Source: CAJQLB01 sp041392065 (GTDB taxonomy: Bacteria > Bacteroidota > Bacteroidia > Flavobacteriales > Flavobacteriaceae). From it: a DNA stretch of 64,000 nt. The translations under genes and the position numbers were made by a program. Numbering within the stretch: position 1 is the stretch's first letter; every line of letters starts with the position of its first letter. Where the stretch lies: assembly GCA_041392065.1 (NCBI GenBank), contig JAWKMU010000004.1, forward strand, positions 1-64,000. The letters run 5' to 3'. Below are positions 8,523 through 16,577 of the stretch, one piece after another. The notes below the pieces were generated by a model. It was not told the origin of the DNA. It made no database searches and saw only the letters and a list, made by a program, of their open reading frames with translations.

Positions 8523-8640
8523 TTCGATAAAATACATGCATTTCATCGAATTTTTAAGTCTTTTAATCGATGAAATGCGCGGTTTTGATTTTTTTTGTGT
8601 TTTTAAGCTTGTAATTTTTACACTTTATCGATGAAATACA
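8523..8640. promoter_or_regulatory. Cluster of CGATGAAAT motifs between pdxH and the CAP gene
   Basis: CGATGAAAT occurs on the plus strand at 8568-8576 and 8629-8637 and inverted at 8540-8548. A degenerate copy CGATAAAAT lies at 8525-8533. All are followed by RC. Four related sites in about 115 bp of non-coding DNA suggest binding sites for a regulator. The CAP gene is read away from this gap, so it is the more likely target. Confidence 0.4.
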
Positions 8641-8663
8641 AGTTTTGAATATTTTTAGTCTAA

Positions 8664-9311
8664 TTATGGTGCCAATCTATCAATATTCCAATTGTAGTCA
8701 GCGTCTAGCTTATAGCGTATTCTATCATGTAAACGGTTGGCTCTACCTTGCCAAAACTCCATTTCAACAGGTTTTACAATAAAACCTCCCCAAAACTTTG
8801 GACGCTCAATATCTTTGCCTTCGTACTCTTTTTCCAGTTGCTTTAATTTTTCTTCAAGCTCACTCCTATCTTTAATAACTTCGCTTTGGTTAGATACTAT
8901 GGCTCCTAATTGACTTCCTCTTGGTCTTGTTTCAAAATAACCATCGCTTAAATTTTCGGCAATTTTTTCAGCTTTACCTTTAATAATAATTTGCCGTTCT
9001 GCAGCATGCCAAAAAAATGACAAGCAAACATTTGGGTTGCTTAAAATAGCTTTTCCTTTTTCACTATTGTAATTGGTATAAAAAATAAAGCCTTCATAAG
9101 TATATTTTTTAAGTAGCACTACTCTACCCTTTGGATATCCATCTAAACCAATAGTTGATATGGTCATGGCATTAGCTTCGTCAATACCTTCAGACTGATC
9201 TACTTCATAAAACCACTTTTGAAAAAGCTCCATAGGATTTTCTGATACGTTGCTTTTTAATAATGCACCTTTCTCATAAGATTTTCTATAATCGCTTAAA
9301 TCGTTATTCAT
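8664..9311 (-). CDS. pdxH: Pyridoxamine 5'-phosphate oxidase
   Basis: 215 residues, the normal size. It oxidises pyridoxine or pyridoxamine 5'-phosphate to pyridoxal 5'-phosphate using FMN. Seen: MTISTIGLDGYPKGRVVLLK and FYTNYNSEKGKAI in the FMN-binding half, then RPRGSQLGAIVSNQS, and the C-terminal signature FWQGRANRLHDRIRY ending WNIDRLAP. It is probably cytosolic and dimeric. It is divergent from the small membrane protein gene at 9371. Confidence 0.96.
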   Translation of the reverse strand: MNNDLSDYRKSYEKGALLKSNVSENPMELFQKWFYEVDQSEGIDEANAMTISTIGLDGYPKGRVVLLKKYTYEGFIFYTNYNSEKGKAILSNPNVCLSFFWHAAERQIIIKGKAEKIAENLSDGYFETRPRGSQLGAIVSNQSEVIKDRSELEEKLKQLEKEYEGKDIERPKFWGGFIVKPVEMEFWQGRANRLHDRIRYKLDADYNWNIDRLAP

Positions 9312-9370
9312 GGTTTTATTATAATTGAATAAATTATATCTTTAATCTTTAATTTTCAAATTTACATAAA

Positions 9371-9676
9371 ATGCTTTTTGCAGAATCACTTACTGGCATC
9401 ATTTTAATTATTTGTGGCATCTTGGTTAAAATAAATCCTGATTTAATTGCTGGTTATAATACCTTGAGCGAAGCAGATAAAAAGAAGGTTGATATTAAAC
9501 GCTTATCTACTTATATGCATAATGGACTGATAATTATTGGAGCTGTATCTATTATTGCTTCAGTAGTGATGTACTTTTTAGATATTAAAGCATCTTACAG
9601 ATTGATGAGTATTTCTGCTTTTATTGTACTAGGCATACTTTATATGGCACTGAATAGTACAAAAATGAAGACTTAA
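9371..9676 (+). CDS. DUF3784-like small membrane protein
   Basis: 101 residues with three hydrophobic segments (about 5-22, 50-70 and 77-93). Between the first and second is IAGYNTLSEADKKKVDIKRL, which fits the DUF3784 family core. Function is unknown. The stop directly abuts the converging rnz gene with no spacer and no terminator visible. Confidence 0.75.
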   Translation: MLFAESLTGIILIICGILVKINPDLIAGYNTLSEADKKKVDIKRLSTYMHNGLIIIGAVSIIASVVMYFLDIKASYRLMSISAFIVLGILYMALNSTKMKT

Positions 9677-10582
9677 TTAAAATTCGAAAACTTTACCATC
9701 GTCAGCTAATTCAACATCATCAAATACTGTGTTAGCTTCTGTTTTAAAATCTTCCAAATTATCGTAACGTGTAGAGTAATGACCTAAAATTAGAGTTTTA
9801 ACATTCGCTTTTTTGGCAATTGTAGCGGCTTGCTTTGCAGTAGAATGTTTTGTTGGTTCAGCTAATTTTTTATTCTTTTCTAAAAATGTGGATTCATGGT
9901 ACAAAACGTCAGTATTTTTTATAATATCTACAATTGATTCATCATACATCGTATCACTACAAAAGGCATAGCTCAAAGGCTTTTTACCACTTGAAGTCAC
10001 AGTTTCGTTTTTAATAAGTTGTCCTTCTTCATTCAAAACATCAAAACCCTGTTTTAATTTTCTGTAGTAAGCCACATCAATTTTTGCCTTTTTGGCTGCA
10101 CTTACATTAAGTTTCCTTTCGTTGTCCTTTTCTTTAAATAGAAATCCATTGGTATAGACTCTATGGTTTAAAGGGATAGTGTGTACTTCTACTTTTTCAT
10201 CTTCAAAAATACATTGTGATTCTTTTGAAGTCAATTCATGAAAAATGAGCTTGTAATTGGTCCAAGAATCTGCTAATTTCATTTGAAGTGTAATGATTTC
10301 TTTCAAACCCTTTGGTCCATAAATATGTAAATCGGCTTCTCTTGTAAGTAGCCTAAAGGTTGAGATTAAACCAACCAATCCAAAAAAATGGTCTCCATGA
10401 AGATGTGATATAAAAATATGTTTAATTCTGGAGAATTTAATTTTATTTCGGCGTAACTCAACTTGAGTACCTTCGCCACAGTCTATTAAAAACAAATGGT
10501 TTTTTATGTCCAGAACTTGCGATGTTGGATTGGTATTGGTTCGTGGAGTGGCGCTGTAACAGCCTAAGATTGTTAGTTTCAT
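9677..10582 (-). CDS. rnz: Ribonuclease Z (tRNase Z)
   Basis: 301 residues, the short bacterial form. It cleaves tRNA precursors at the 3' end with zinc. The metallo-beta-lactamase core is visible: N-terminal LTILGCYSATP, FLIDCGEGTQ, the zinc motif HLHGDH (HIFISHLHGDHFFGL), then FCSDTMYDE, LYHESTF and LILGHYSTRYD. It follows the STAS gene by 76 bp on the same strand and may be cotranscribed with the pyr genes. Confidence 0.95.
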   Translation of the reverse strand: MKLTILGCYSATPRTNTNPTSQVLDIKNHLFLIDCGEGTQVELRRNKIKFSRIKHIFISHLHGDHFFGLVGLISTFRLLTREADLHIYGPKGLKEIITLQMKLADSWTNYKLIFHELTSKESQCIFEDEKVEVHTIPLNHRVYTNGFLFKEKDNERKLNVSAAKKAKIDVAYYRKLKQGFDVLNEEGQLIKNETVTSSGKKPLSYAFCSDTMYDESIVDIIKNTDVLYHESTFLEKNKKLAEPTKHSTAKQAATIAKKANVKTLILGHYSTRYDNLEDFKTEANTVFDDVELADDGKVFEF

Positions 10583-10658
10583 TATGTTGTATGTTGTGAA
10601 GTTGTAAAGCTGTTAAACCGAAAATTCTATAAACGACAAACAACTCAACAACAATCAC

Positions 10659-10991
10659 TTAGAATCCTAAATCACGTTCTATTTCTTCCATTTCGATAAT
10701 ATCATAAGCTTCTTGCATGGTAGGAACTATTATAAGTTCGTCTGGAATATCTTCAAGCTTAATCTTATCTGAAACAATAACAAAGGAATGTTTTGCTTTT
10801 CTGTGTTGATTTGAAATTTGCAAAAACTCTACAACATCTTGGGTTGTTAAAGTCTTTAAACTCGTGAGGTTTATAATAATATTATCGTTTTTAAAACGAG
10901 AGTATATAACATCTAACTTTTTTACAAGTTCTACAATCGATACTTTTTCCTGTGTAATAATAGATATATTACCATCTTTATCAAAAATCAT
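10659..10991 (-). CDS. STAS-like domain protein
   Basis: 110 residues with alternating beta/alpha pattern (NIIINLTSLKTLTTQDVVEFL, HSFVIVSD, IPTMQEAYDIIEMEEIERDLGF). This fits an anti-sigma antagonist-like STAS fold, although no certain phosphorylatable Ser/Thr can be pointed out. It begins 3 bp after pyrB stops, so translational coupling is likely. Its role beside pyrimidine genes and rnz is unknown. Confidence 0.6.
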   Translation of the reverse strand: MIFDKDGNISIITQEKVSIVELVKKLDVIYSRFKNDNIIINLTSLKTLTTQDVVEFLQISNQHRKAKHSFVIVSDKIKLEDIPDELIIVPTMQEAYDIIEMEEIERDLGF

Positions 10992-10994
10992 AGT

Positions 10995-11924
10995 CTATTG
11001 TTTTATTTTAGAAGCTAATAAATAAATTACTGCCATCCTAATCGCAACTCCATTTTGTACTTGATCTAAAATAATAGATTGCTTAGAATCTGCAACATCA
11101 CTCGTGATTTCCACACCACGATTTATTGGACCTGGATGCATGATGGTAATCTCTTTGTCCAAGCTATCCAATAGTTCTTTATTAACTCCAAATTGTTGCG
11201 TGTATTCTCTAGTTGAAGGAAAGTAACTTATGTCCATACGCTCGTTCTGTACACGAAGCATATTAGCTACATCACACCAATTTAGAGCTGTACGCAAGTT
11301 AGTTTCGATCTTTACACCTAGTTTATCAATATATTTTGGAATTAACGTTTTTGGTCCACAAACCATAACTTCTGCTCCTTGCAATTGCAAGGCAAAAATA
11401 TTAGACAAAGCCACACGGCTATGCAATATATCACCAACTATCACCACTTTTTTACCTTTTACTGAACCTAATCTTTCTCTAATGGAATAGGAATCTAGTA
11501 AAGCTTGTGTTGGATGCTCATGTGCTCCATCTCCAGCGTTTATTATGCTTGCGTTAACATGTTTTGAAAGAAAAACTCCTGCTCCAGGATTTGGGTGTCT
11601 CATAACCACCATATCCACTTTCATGGACAAGATATTATTTACAGTATCTATAAGTGTCTCACCTTTTTTTACAGAAGATTGTGATGCTGAAAAATTAATA
11701 ACATCCGCAGAAAGTCGTTTTTCTGCAAGTTCAAAAGATAATTTGGTGCGTGTTGAGTTTTCAAAAAATAAATTGGCAATGGTTATATCTCTAAGCGAAG
11801 GTACTTTTTTAATAGGTCTGTTAATGACTTCCTTAAAATGATCTGCAGTTTCAAAAATGAGTTGTATATCTTCTTTGTTAAGATATTTTATTCCTAATAA
11901 GTGATTGACACTTAATTCGCTCAT
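10995..11924 (-). CDS. pyrB: Aspartate carbamoyltransferase catalytic subunit
   Basis: 309 residues. It joins carbamoyl phosphate and aspartate in the second step of pyrimidine synthesis. The carbamoyl-phosphate loop FFENSTRTKLSFELA is present, as are MRHPNPGAG, GDGAHEHPTQALLDSYSI, VGDILHSRVALSN and MHPGPINRGVEI. No regulatory subunit gene (pyrI) is nearby. It lies 2 bp after pyrR in the same direction. Confidence 0.97.
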   Translation of the reverse strand: MSELSVNHLLGIKYLNKEDIQLIFETADHFKEVINRPIKKVPSLRDITIANLFFENSTRTKLSFELAEKRLSADVINFSASQSSVKKGETLIDTVNNILSMKVDMVVMRHPNPGAGVFLSKHVNASIINAGDGAHEHPTQALLDSYSIRERLGSVKGKKVVIVGDILHSRVALSNIFALQLQGAEVMVCGPKTLIPKYIDKLGVKIETNLRTALNWCDVANMLRVQNERMDISYFPSTREYTQQFGVNKELLDSLDKEITIMHPGPINRGVEITSDVADSKQSIILDQVQNGVAIRMAVIYLLASKIKQ

Positions 11925-11926
11925 AA

Positions 11927-12466
11927 TTAATTATTAATTAAATATACTGAATCTTCACCATTAAATTCAGCCCAATTTACTTTTACTTTTTCTTTATTTA
12001 TTGCATCTACTTGTCGTCCTCTATAATCTGGTTGAATTGGTAAGTGTCTGCTAAAACGTCTATCTATTAACGTTAATAACTCTATGCCTTTAGGTCTTCC
12101 GAAGGATTGAATAGCTGTTAAAGCAGATCTGATACTTCGTCCTGTATAAAGTACATCGTCAATAAATACCACTTTTTTATCTTCAACCACAAAATTTATA
12201 TCTGTTGTATTGGCTTCTAAGGGTTTGTCACCTCTTCTAAAATCATCTCTAAAAAAAGTTATGTCAAGATGTCCAAGTTGAACATTCTTTATTTTGTAAT
12301 CCTCTCGTAGCATTTTAGCGATACGATTTGCTAAAAATTTGCCTCGTGGCTGAATACCTATTAAAACAGTATCTGAAAAGTCGTTGTGATTTTCAATAAG
12401 TTGACAAGCCAATCGATGAAGAATGATGTTTACCTCTTTTGCATTAAGTAACACTTTTTGACTCAT
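11927..12466 (-). CDS. pyrR: PyrR regulator / uracil phosphoribosyltransferase
   Basis: 179 residues of phosphoribosyltransferase fold. The PRPP loop is seen as VVFIDDVLYTGRSIRSAL; GIQPRGKFLANRI and the C-terminal region ELLTLIDRRFSRHLPIQPD YRG also fit. PyrR proteins bind pyr mRNA and have low uracil phosphoribosyltransferase activity. It is first gene of pyrR-pyrB-STAS. I did not find a convincing attenuator in the short upstream gap, so the mode of regulation here is open. Confidence 0.94.
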   Translation of the reverse strand: MSQKVLLNAKEVNIILHRLACQLIENHNDFSDTVLIGIQPRGKFLANRIAKMLREDYKIKNVQLGHLDITFFRDDFRRGDKPLEANTTDINFVVEDKKVVFIDDVLYTGRSIRSALTAIQSFGRPKGIELLTLIDRRFSRHLPIQPDYRGRQVDAINKEKVKVNWAEFNGEDSVYLINN

Positions 12467-12539
12467 AAACTATACAAGCGTATTTGGTGGACAAAGTTAA
12501 GTTAAAAATTTAGGGTTTGCAATGCTTTTATACATCAAT

Positions 12540-12571
12540 AAAAAAGCCTCTCAAAATTGAGAGGCTTTTAT
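12540..12571 (-). terminator. Terminator downstream of rpsA
   Basis: GCCTCTCAA and TTGAGAGGC form a stem around AA, flanked by A and T tracts. It lies 20 bp beyond the rpsA stop and before pyrR. Confidence 0.88.
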
Positions 12572-12591
12572 TTATTTAAAACTAACGGAAT

Positions 12592-14433
12592 TTACTTTCC
12601 ATCCATTTTATCTTTAAGCGCCTGTAACGCATCATTAGCATCACCTAAAGTTGGTTTTGCTTCTGCTGCTGCAGCTTCAGCTTTTTTGGCAGCCGCTTTT
12701 ACATTTTGTGCTTCTTCTTCTCTAAAGATAGCTGTATGAGAACCTACTACACGTTTAAATTCTTTATTGAATTCAATAATTTTAAACTCAGCTTCTTCTC
12801 CTTTTTTAAGTTTCTTGCCATCTTCTTTTTCTAAGTGACGTGCTGGAATAAATGCAACGATATCTTCGTTAAATGTTACAGTTGCTCCTTTATCTACTAA
12901 CTCATCAATTGTTCCTGTATGAGTAGTATTTAAAGCAAACTCTGCTTCGTATTTATCCCAAGGGTTGTCTGTTGTTTGTTTGTGACCTAAACTTAATTTA
13001 CGCCCTTCAACATCTAACTCTAAAACTACTACGTCTAACTTATCACCAACTGCACAGAACTCACTTGGATGCTTAATTTTCTTAGTCCAAGATAAATCTG
13101 AGATGTAAATTAATCCATCAATACCTTCTTCTAATTCAACGAAAACACCAAAATTTGTGAAGTTACGCACAATCCCAGTATGGTTAGAACCAACAGGGTA
13201 TTTTTTAGTAATATCTGTCCAAGGGTCTGGAGTTAATTGCTTAATACCAAGTGACATTTTACGATCTTCTCTATCTAAAGTTAAAATTTGAGCTTCAACT
13301 TCATCTCCAACAGAAACAAAATCTTGAGCTGAACGTAAATGAGTAGACCATGACATTTCAGATACGTGAATTAATCCTTCAACACCATCAGCTACTTCAA
13401 TAAATGCACCATAATCTGCAATAACAACAACTTTTCCTTTTACTTTATCACCAACTGCAACTTCTTCACCTAAGGCATCCCAAGGATGTTTGCTTAATTG
13501 CTTAAGACCTAATTGAATTCTTGATTTGTTTTCATCAAAGTCAAGGATTACAACGTTAAGTTTTTCATCAAGTTCAACAATTTCACTTGGATGATTAATA
13601 CGAGACCAAGAAAGGTCAGTAATATGAATTAATCCATCAACTCCTCCAAGGTCCATAAACACACCATAAGAGGTAATGTTTTTTACAATACCTTCAAGTA
13701 CTTGACCTTTTTCTAATTGACCAATAATTTCTTTTTTCTGTACTTCTATATCAGCTTCAATAAGCGCTTTATGCGATACCACTACGTTTTTAAATTCGTG
13801 GTTGATTTTTACAACCTTGAATTCCATAGTTTTGTTTACGTACTGATCGTAATCTCTAATTGGTTTAACATCAATTTGAGAACCTGGTAAGAATGCTTCA
13901 ATTCCAAAGACATCTACAATCATACCTCCTTTGGTTCTGCATTTTACAAAACCGTTAACGATTTCTCCAGTATCGTGAGCTGCATTAACACGATCCCAAG
14001 CTTTGATTACTCTTGCTTTTCTGTGTGATAATACCAATTGACCTGTTGCGTCTTCGCGAACATCAATTAAAACTTCTACTTTATCTCCAACTTTTAAGTT
14101 TGGATTGTAGCGAAATTCGTTTAATGAAATTACACCTTCAGATTTTGCGTTAATGTCTATAATTGCATCACGATCACTAATGTGAATAACTTCTCCTGTT
14201 ACTACTTCATCGTTTAAAGTGTCAACAAAATTTTCTGCAACTAATTTTTCAAATTCTTTAAGTTGTTTGTCATCAACCTCGTCAATACCTTCTTGGTAGT
14301 TGTGCCAATTAAAGTCTTTTAAAAATTTTTCTGGATTTGTTTGTGCTTCAGAGACTACTGGAGCTTCGGTTGTTGTAGCTTCTACAGTTTCTTCAACTTG
14401 TTCTTCTGCTACTTTTTCTTTATTTTCAGCCAT
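12592..14433 (-). CDS. rpsA: 30S ribosomal protein S1
   Basis: 613 residues with six S1 RNA-binding repeats after an acidic N-terminal tail. Repeat signatures include GEVIHISDRDAIIDI, GMIVDVFGIEAFLPGSQ, SYGVFMDLGGVDGLIHITDLSW, DYGAFIEVADGVEGLIHVSEMSW and NFGVFVELEEGIDGLIYISDLSW. It helps load mRNA on the ribosome. The tail ends in Ala/Lys/Glu-rich sequence, common in Bacteroidota S1. It has its own leader and terminator. Confidence 0.97.
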   Translation of the reverse strand: MAENKEKVAEEQVEETVEATTTEAPVVSEAQTNPEKFLKDFNWHNYQEGIDEVDDKQLKEFEKLVAENFVDTLNDEVVTGEVIHISDRDAIIDINAKSEGVISLNEFRYNPNLKVGDKVEVLIDVREDATGQLVLSHRKARVIKAWDRVNAAHDTGEIVNGFVKCRTKGGMIVDVFGIEAFLPGSQIDVKPIRDYDQYVNKTMEFKVVKINHEFKNVVVSHKALIEADIEVQKKEIIGQLEKGQVLEGIVKNITSYGVFMDLGGVDGLIHITDLSWSRINHPSEIVELDEKLNVVILDFDENKSRIQLGLKQLSKHPWDALGEEVAVGDKVKGKVVVIADYGAFIEVADGVEGLIHVSEMSWSTHLRSAQDFVSVGDEVEAQILTLDREDRKMSLGIKQLTPDPWTDITKKYPVGSNHTGIVRNFTNFGVFVELEEGIDGLIYISDLSWTKKIKHPSEFCAVGDKLDVVVLELDVEGRKLSLGHKQTTDNPWDKYEAEFALNTTHTGTIDELVDKGATVTFNEDIVAFIPARHLEKEDGKKLKKGEEAEFKIIEFNKEFKRVVGSHTAIFREEEAQNVKAAAKKAEAAAAEAKPTLGDANDALQALKDKMDGK

Positions 14434-14644
14434 TGCTGATTAAAATTTGTATTCTGTATGCATCAGAAAAATTAAGCGTTTTACACACAGAAGTGTTATT
14501 ATTTGTTTTTTAATTCCTTTTAATTTTCTGACTATTCGCTAAAAGGAGTGCAAAAATACATATAATTGATGTAATTGCCTAATTTTATTTACTTTGAAAG
14601 TGATTTTTTTGTACTGTTGATGTTATATTGAATGATAGTATCGA

Positions 14645-14700
14645 TATGAAGAATCTTAGCCATTACTAATTTAAGATTCTTGGCTTTGCTCTGAATGACA
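14645..14700 (-). repeat. Intergenic hairpin repeat, TGTCATTC family
   Basis: Read on the minus strand, it begins TGTCATTCAGAGCAAAG and continues AAGAATCTT. This matches the left end of the repeat at 62698. It contains a 10-bp perfect inverted repeat (AAGAATCTTA at 14649-14658, TAAGATTCTT at 14672-14681). It lies 3 bp beyond the cmk stop, in the 270-bp gap before rpsA; the rest of that gap is AT-rich leader with nothing else I can assign. Confidence 0.6.
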
Positions 14701-14703
14701 AAA

Positions 14704-15399
14704 TTATTCTTGGTCTTCTAAAGTCATATTAACTAAATTCATAATGCTTTCGAATTGCTCGTTTAAAGTAAGGTTTGAATTGTCAATCTCAATAGCATCA
14801 TCAGCTTTAACTAATGGTGAATCTGCTCGATGCGAATCTATATAATCTCGTTCCTGAACATTTTTAAAGACTTCATCATAATTGACTTTATCTCCTCTTT
14901 TAGTTAGCTCTTCAAACCGACGCTGTGCTCTGACATCTGGCGAAGCTGTCATAAATATTTTAAGTTCGGCATTAGGAAAAACAACAGTACCAATATCGCG
15001 ACCATCCATAACAATACCTTTATCCTTTCCCATTTTTTGTTGTTGCTTTACCAATTGATATCTAACTTCAGGAATTGCTGAAACTGCGCTTACAAAGCCA
15101 GATACTTCCATAGTACGAATAGCTTGCTCTACGTTTACGCCATTTAAATACATTTCTGCAAAACCTAACTCAGAATTGAATTTAAATTCAAGTTCAATTT
15201 CGTGAAGTAATATAACAAAATCATTAACATTAAAGTCATTCTCACTAATAAATCCGTTTTGTAAAGCATATAGAGTAACAGCACGATACATAGCTCCAGA
15301 ATCTACATAAATATAACCAAGCTCTTTAGCTATTTGTTTTGCTATGGTGCTTTTTCCTGTTGATGAGTAGCCATCGATGGCAATGGTAATTTTATGCAC
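14704..15399 (-). CDS. cmk: Cytidylate kinase
   Basis: 231 residues. It phosphorylates CMP/dCMP with ATP. The P-loop is IDGYSSTGKSTIAKQ; DSGAMYRAVT, MDGRDIGTVVFPNAELKIFMTAS and a C-terminal DRADSP-like SHRADSPLVKADDAIEIDNS are present. The start is GTG, and its G is shared with the porQ stop as TAGTG, so the two genes overlap by one base and are likely translationally coupled. Confidence 0.96.
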   Translation of the reverse strand: MHKITIAIDGYSSTGKSTIAKQIAKELGYIYVDSGAMYRAVTLYALQNGFISENDFNVNDFVILLHEIELEFKFNSELGFAEMYLNGVNVEQAIRTMEVSGFVSAVSAIPEVRYQLVKQQQKMGKDKGIVMDGRDIGTVVFPNAELKIFMTASPDVRAQRRFEELTKRGDKVNYDEVFKNVQERDYIDSHRADSPLVKADDAIEIDNSNLTLNEQFESIMNLVNMTLEDQE

Positions 15400-16421
15400 T
15401 ATCTTAAATCTATTTGTAATCCGAAAAAACTAGCGTTTGATGCACTTGTATATCTTGCATGTGTGTAGCTAAATCGCATTTTATTGAGTTTAATTCCTAT
15501 TCCGAAGGATAAACCAGAAAAATTTCGCTGATCTAAAATACGTAATTCTTCAGCTCTTCTAAAATTATATCCTAATCTAATATTAAAACCTCTGTCTGGA
15601 AACAATTCTGCTCCTAAAATAGTATGTCTTATCACATTGGCTAGAAAACCTACTTTTTCTTCTGTCTGATTGCCTTCTAAATCTGTTGTAACATGAGAAG
15701 GATTAGGACTTGCTATTGGCCATTTTTGCAAATTTTCAAACGTTACATGCCAACGCAAAGGCATATGTTCTAAGGTTTGTGACATCCCAAAATCTACTTC
15801 TAATGGTAACTTTTCATTAAGTCCTGCATAAGTGGTTATTTGCGTTCCAGCATTTCTGACCACTAACGCTGCATTGAAATCAAGTTTTTCATTAATGTAA
15901 AGCAATCCAATATCTGCTGCAACACCTAAAGAATTATATTGTTCTAATTTAGAAGTGATGAATTTTACATTACCTCCTAAATAAAAATCAGAATATCCAA
16001 TCTGTTTTGCATAACCCAGAGATAGCGCTGCTTCATTACCAGTAAACGAACCAGTAGGCAAACCATTTTCGTCATAGCCATCAAAATCGCCATAATTAAT
16101 ATAAGTAACTCCAACATGAAGTGTTTGTGTACGTCTGTCCCAAGTGTAAGCATAAGCTGCAGTACCATAACCTATTCCTCCAAGATAACTTGAGTAGTTT
16201 AGTGCAAGTTGATTATCCATTTCAACATTAATAGTTGCAGGATTGTATAAGCCTTGTGTAACATCATAATCTACATTCGTTACAACTTTTCCTCCAAGAG
16301 CAGCCTGACGAGGAGATGATACTAAATTTAGAAACTGGTAGGTTGCCTCACCTCCAAGCTGTGGAAAGGCAAAATTAAAACACACCAAAACTATTAAAGT
16401 AGTAATCGTTCTTTTCATCAA
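15399..16421 (-). CDS. porQ: Type IX secretion system protein PorQ
   Basis: 340 residues. After a signal peptide (to about residue 20) comes GGEATYQFLNLVSSPRQAALGGKVV, the PorQ signature. The rest looks like an outer-membrane barrel with family features such as NYSSYLGGIGYG, FTGNEAALSLGYAKQI and LPLEVDFGMSQTLEHMPLRW, ending in an aromatic-rich FGLQIDLR. PorQ belongs to the outer-membrane PorUVQZ attachment complex that processes sorting tails. The neighbour cmk is a common partner in Bacteroidota. Confidence 0.93.
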   Translation of the reverse strand: MMKRTITTLIVLVCFNFAFPQLGGEATYQFLNLVSSPRQAALGGKVVTNVDYDVTQGLYNPATINVEMDNQLALNYSSYLGGIGYGTAAYAYTWDRRTQTLHVGVTYINYGDFDGYDENGLPTGSFTGNEAALSLGYAKQIGYSDFYLGGNVKFITSKLEQYNSLGVAADIGLLYINEKLDFNAALVVRNAGTQITTYAGLNEKLPLEVDFGMSQTLEHMPLRWHVTFENLQKWPIASPNPSHVTTDLEGNQTEEKVGFLANVIRHTILGAELFPDRGFNIRLGYNFRRAEELRILDQRNFSGLSFGIGIKLNKMRFSYTHARYTSASNASFFGLQIDLR

Positions 16422-16547
16422 AAATTGTTCAACTTGATTAAAGTCAAATTCTATTTATTCTGCTTATTTGTAGGTCATTTTTACAAAGTTGCAAAGTAAC
16501 TAAATCTATCTTAAAACGATTACATGATTTTTTTATTTTTAAGCGCA

Positions 16548-16577
16548 TAAAAAAACCTCGATTTCTCGAGGTTTTTA
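16548..16577 (-). terminator. Terminator downstream of lon
   Basis: AAAAACCTCGA and TCGAGGTTTTT form the stem with a short TTTC loop. It starts one base after the lon stop and lies before porQ. Confidence 0.88.

Noticed and set aside
10583..10658. The gap between the STAS gene and rnz as a small gene
   Set aside because: The open frame through it runs into rnz in another phase and is low-complexity GTTGT-type DNA without start signals.
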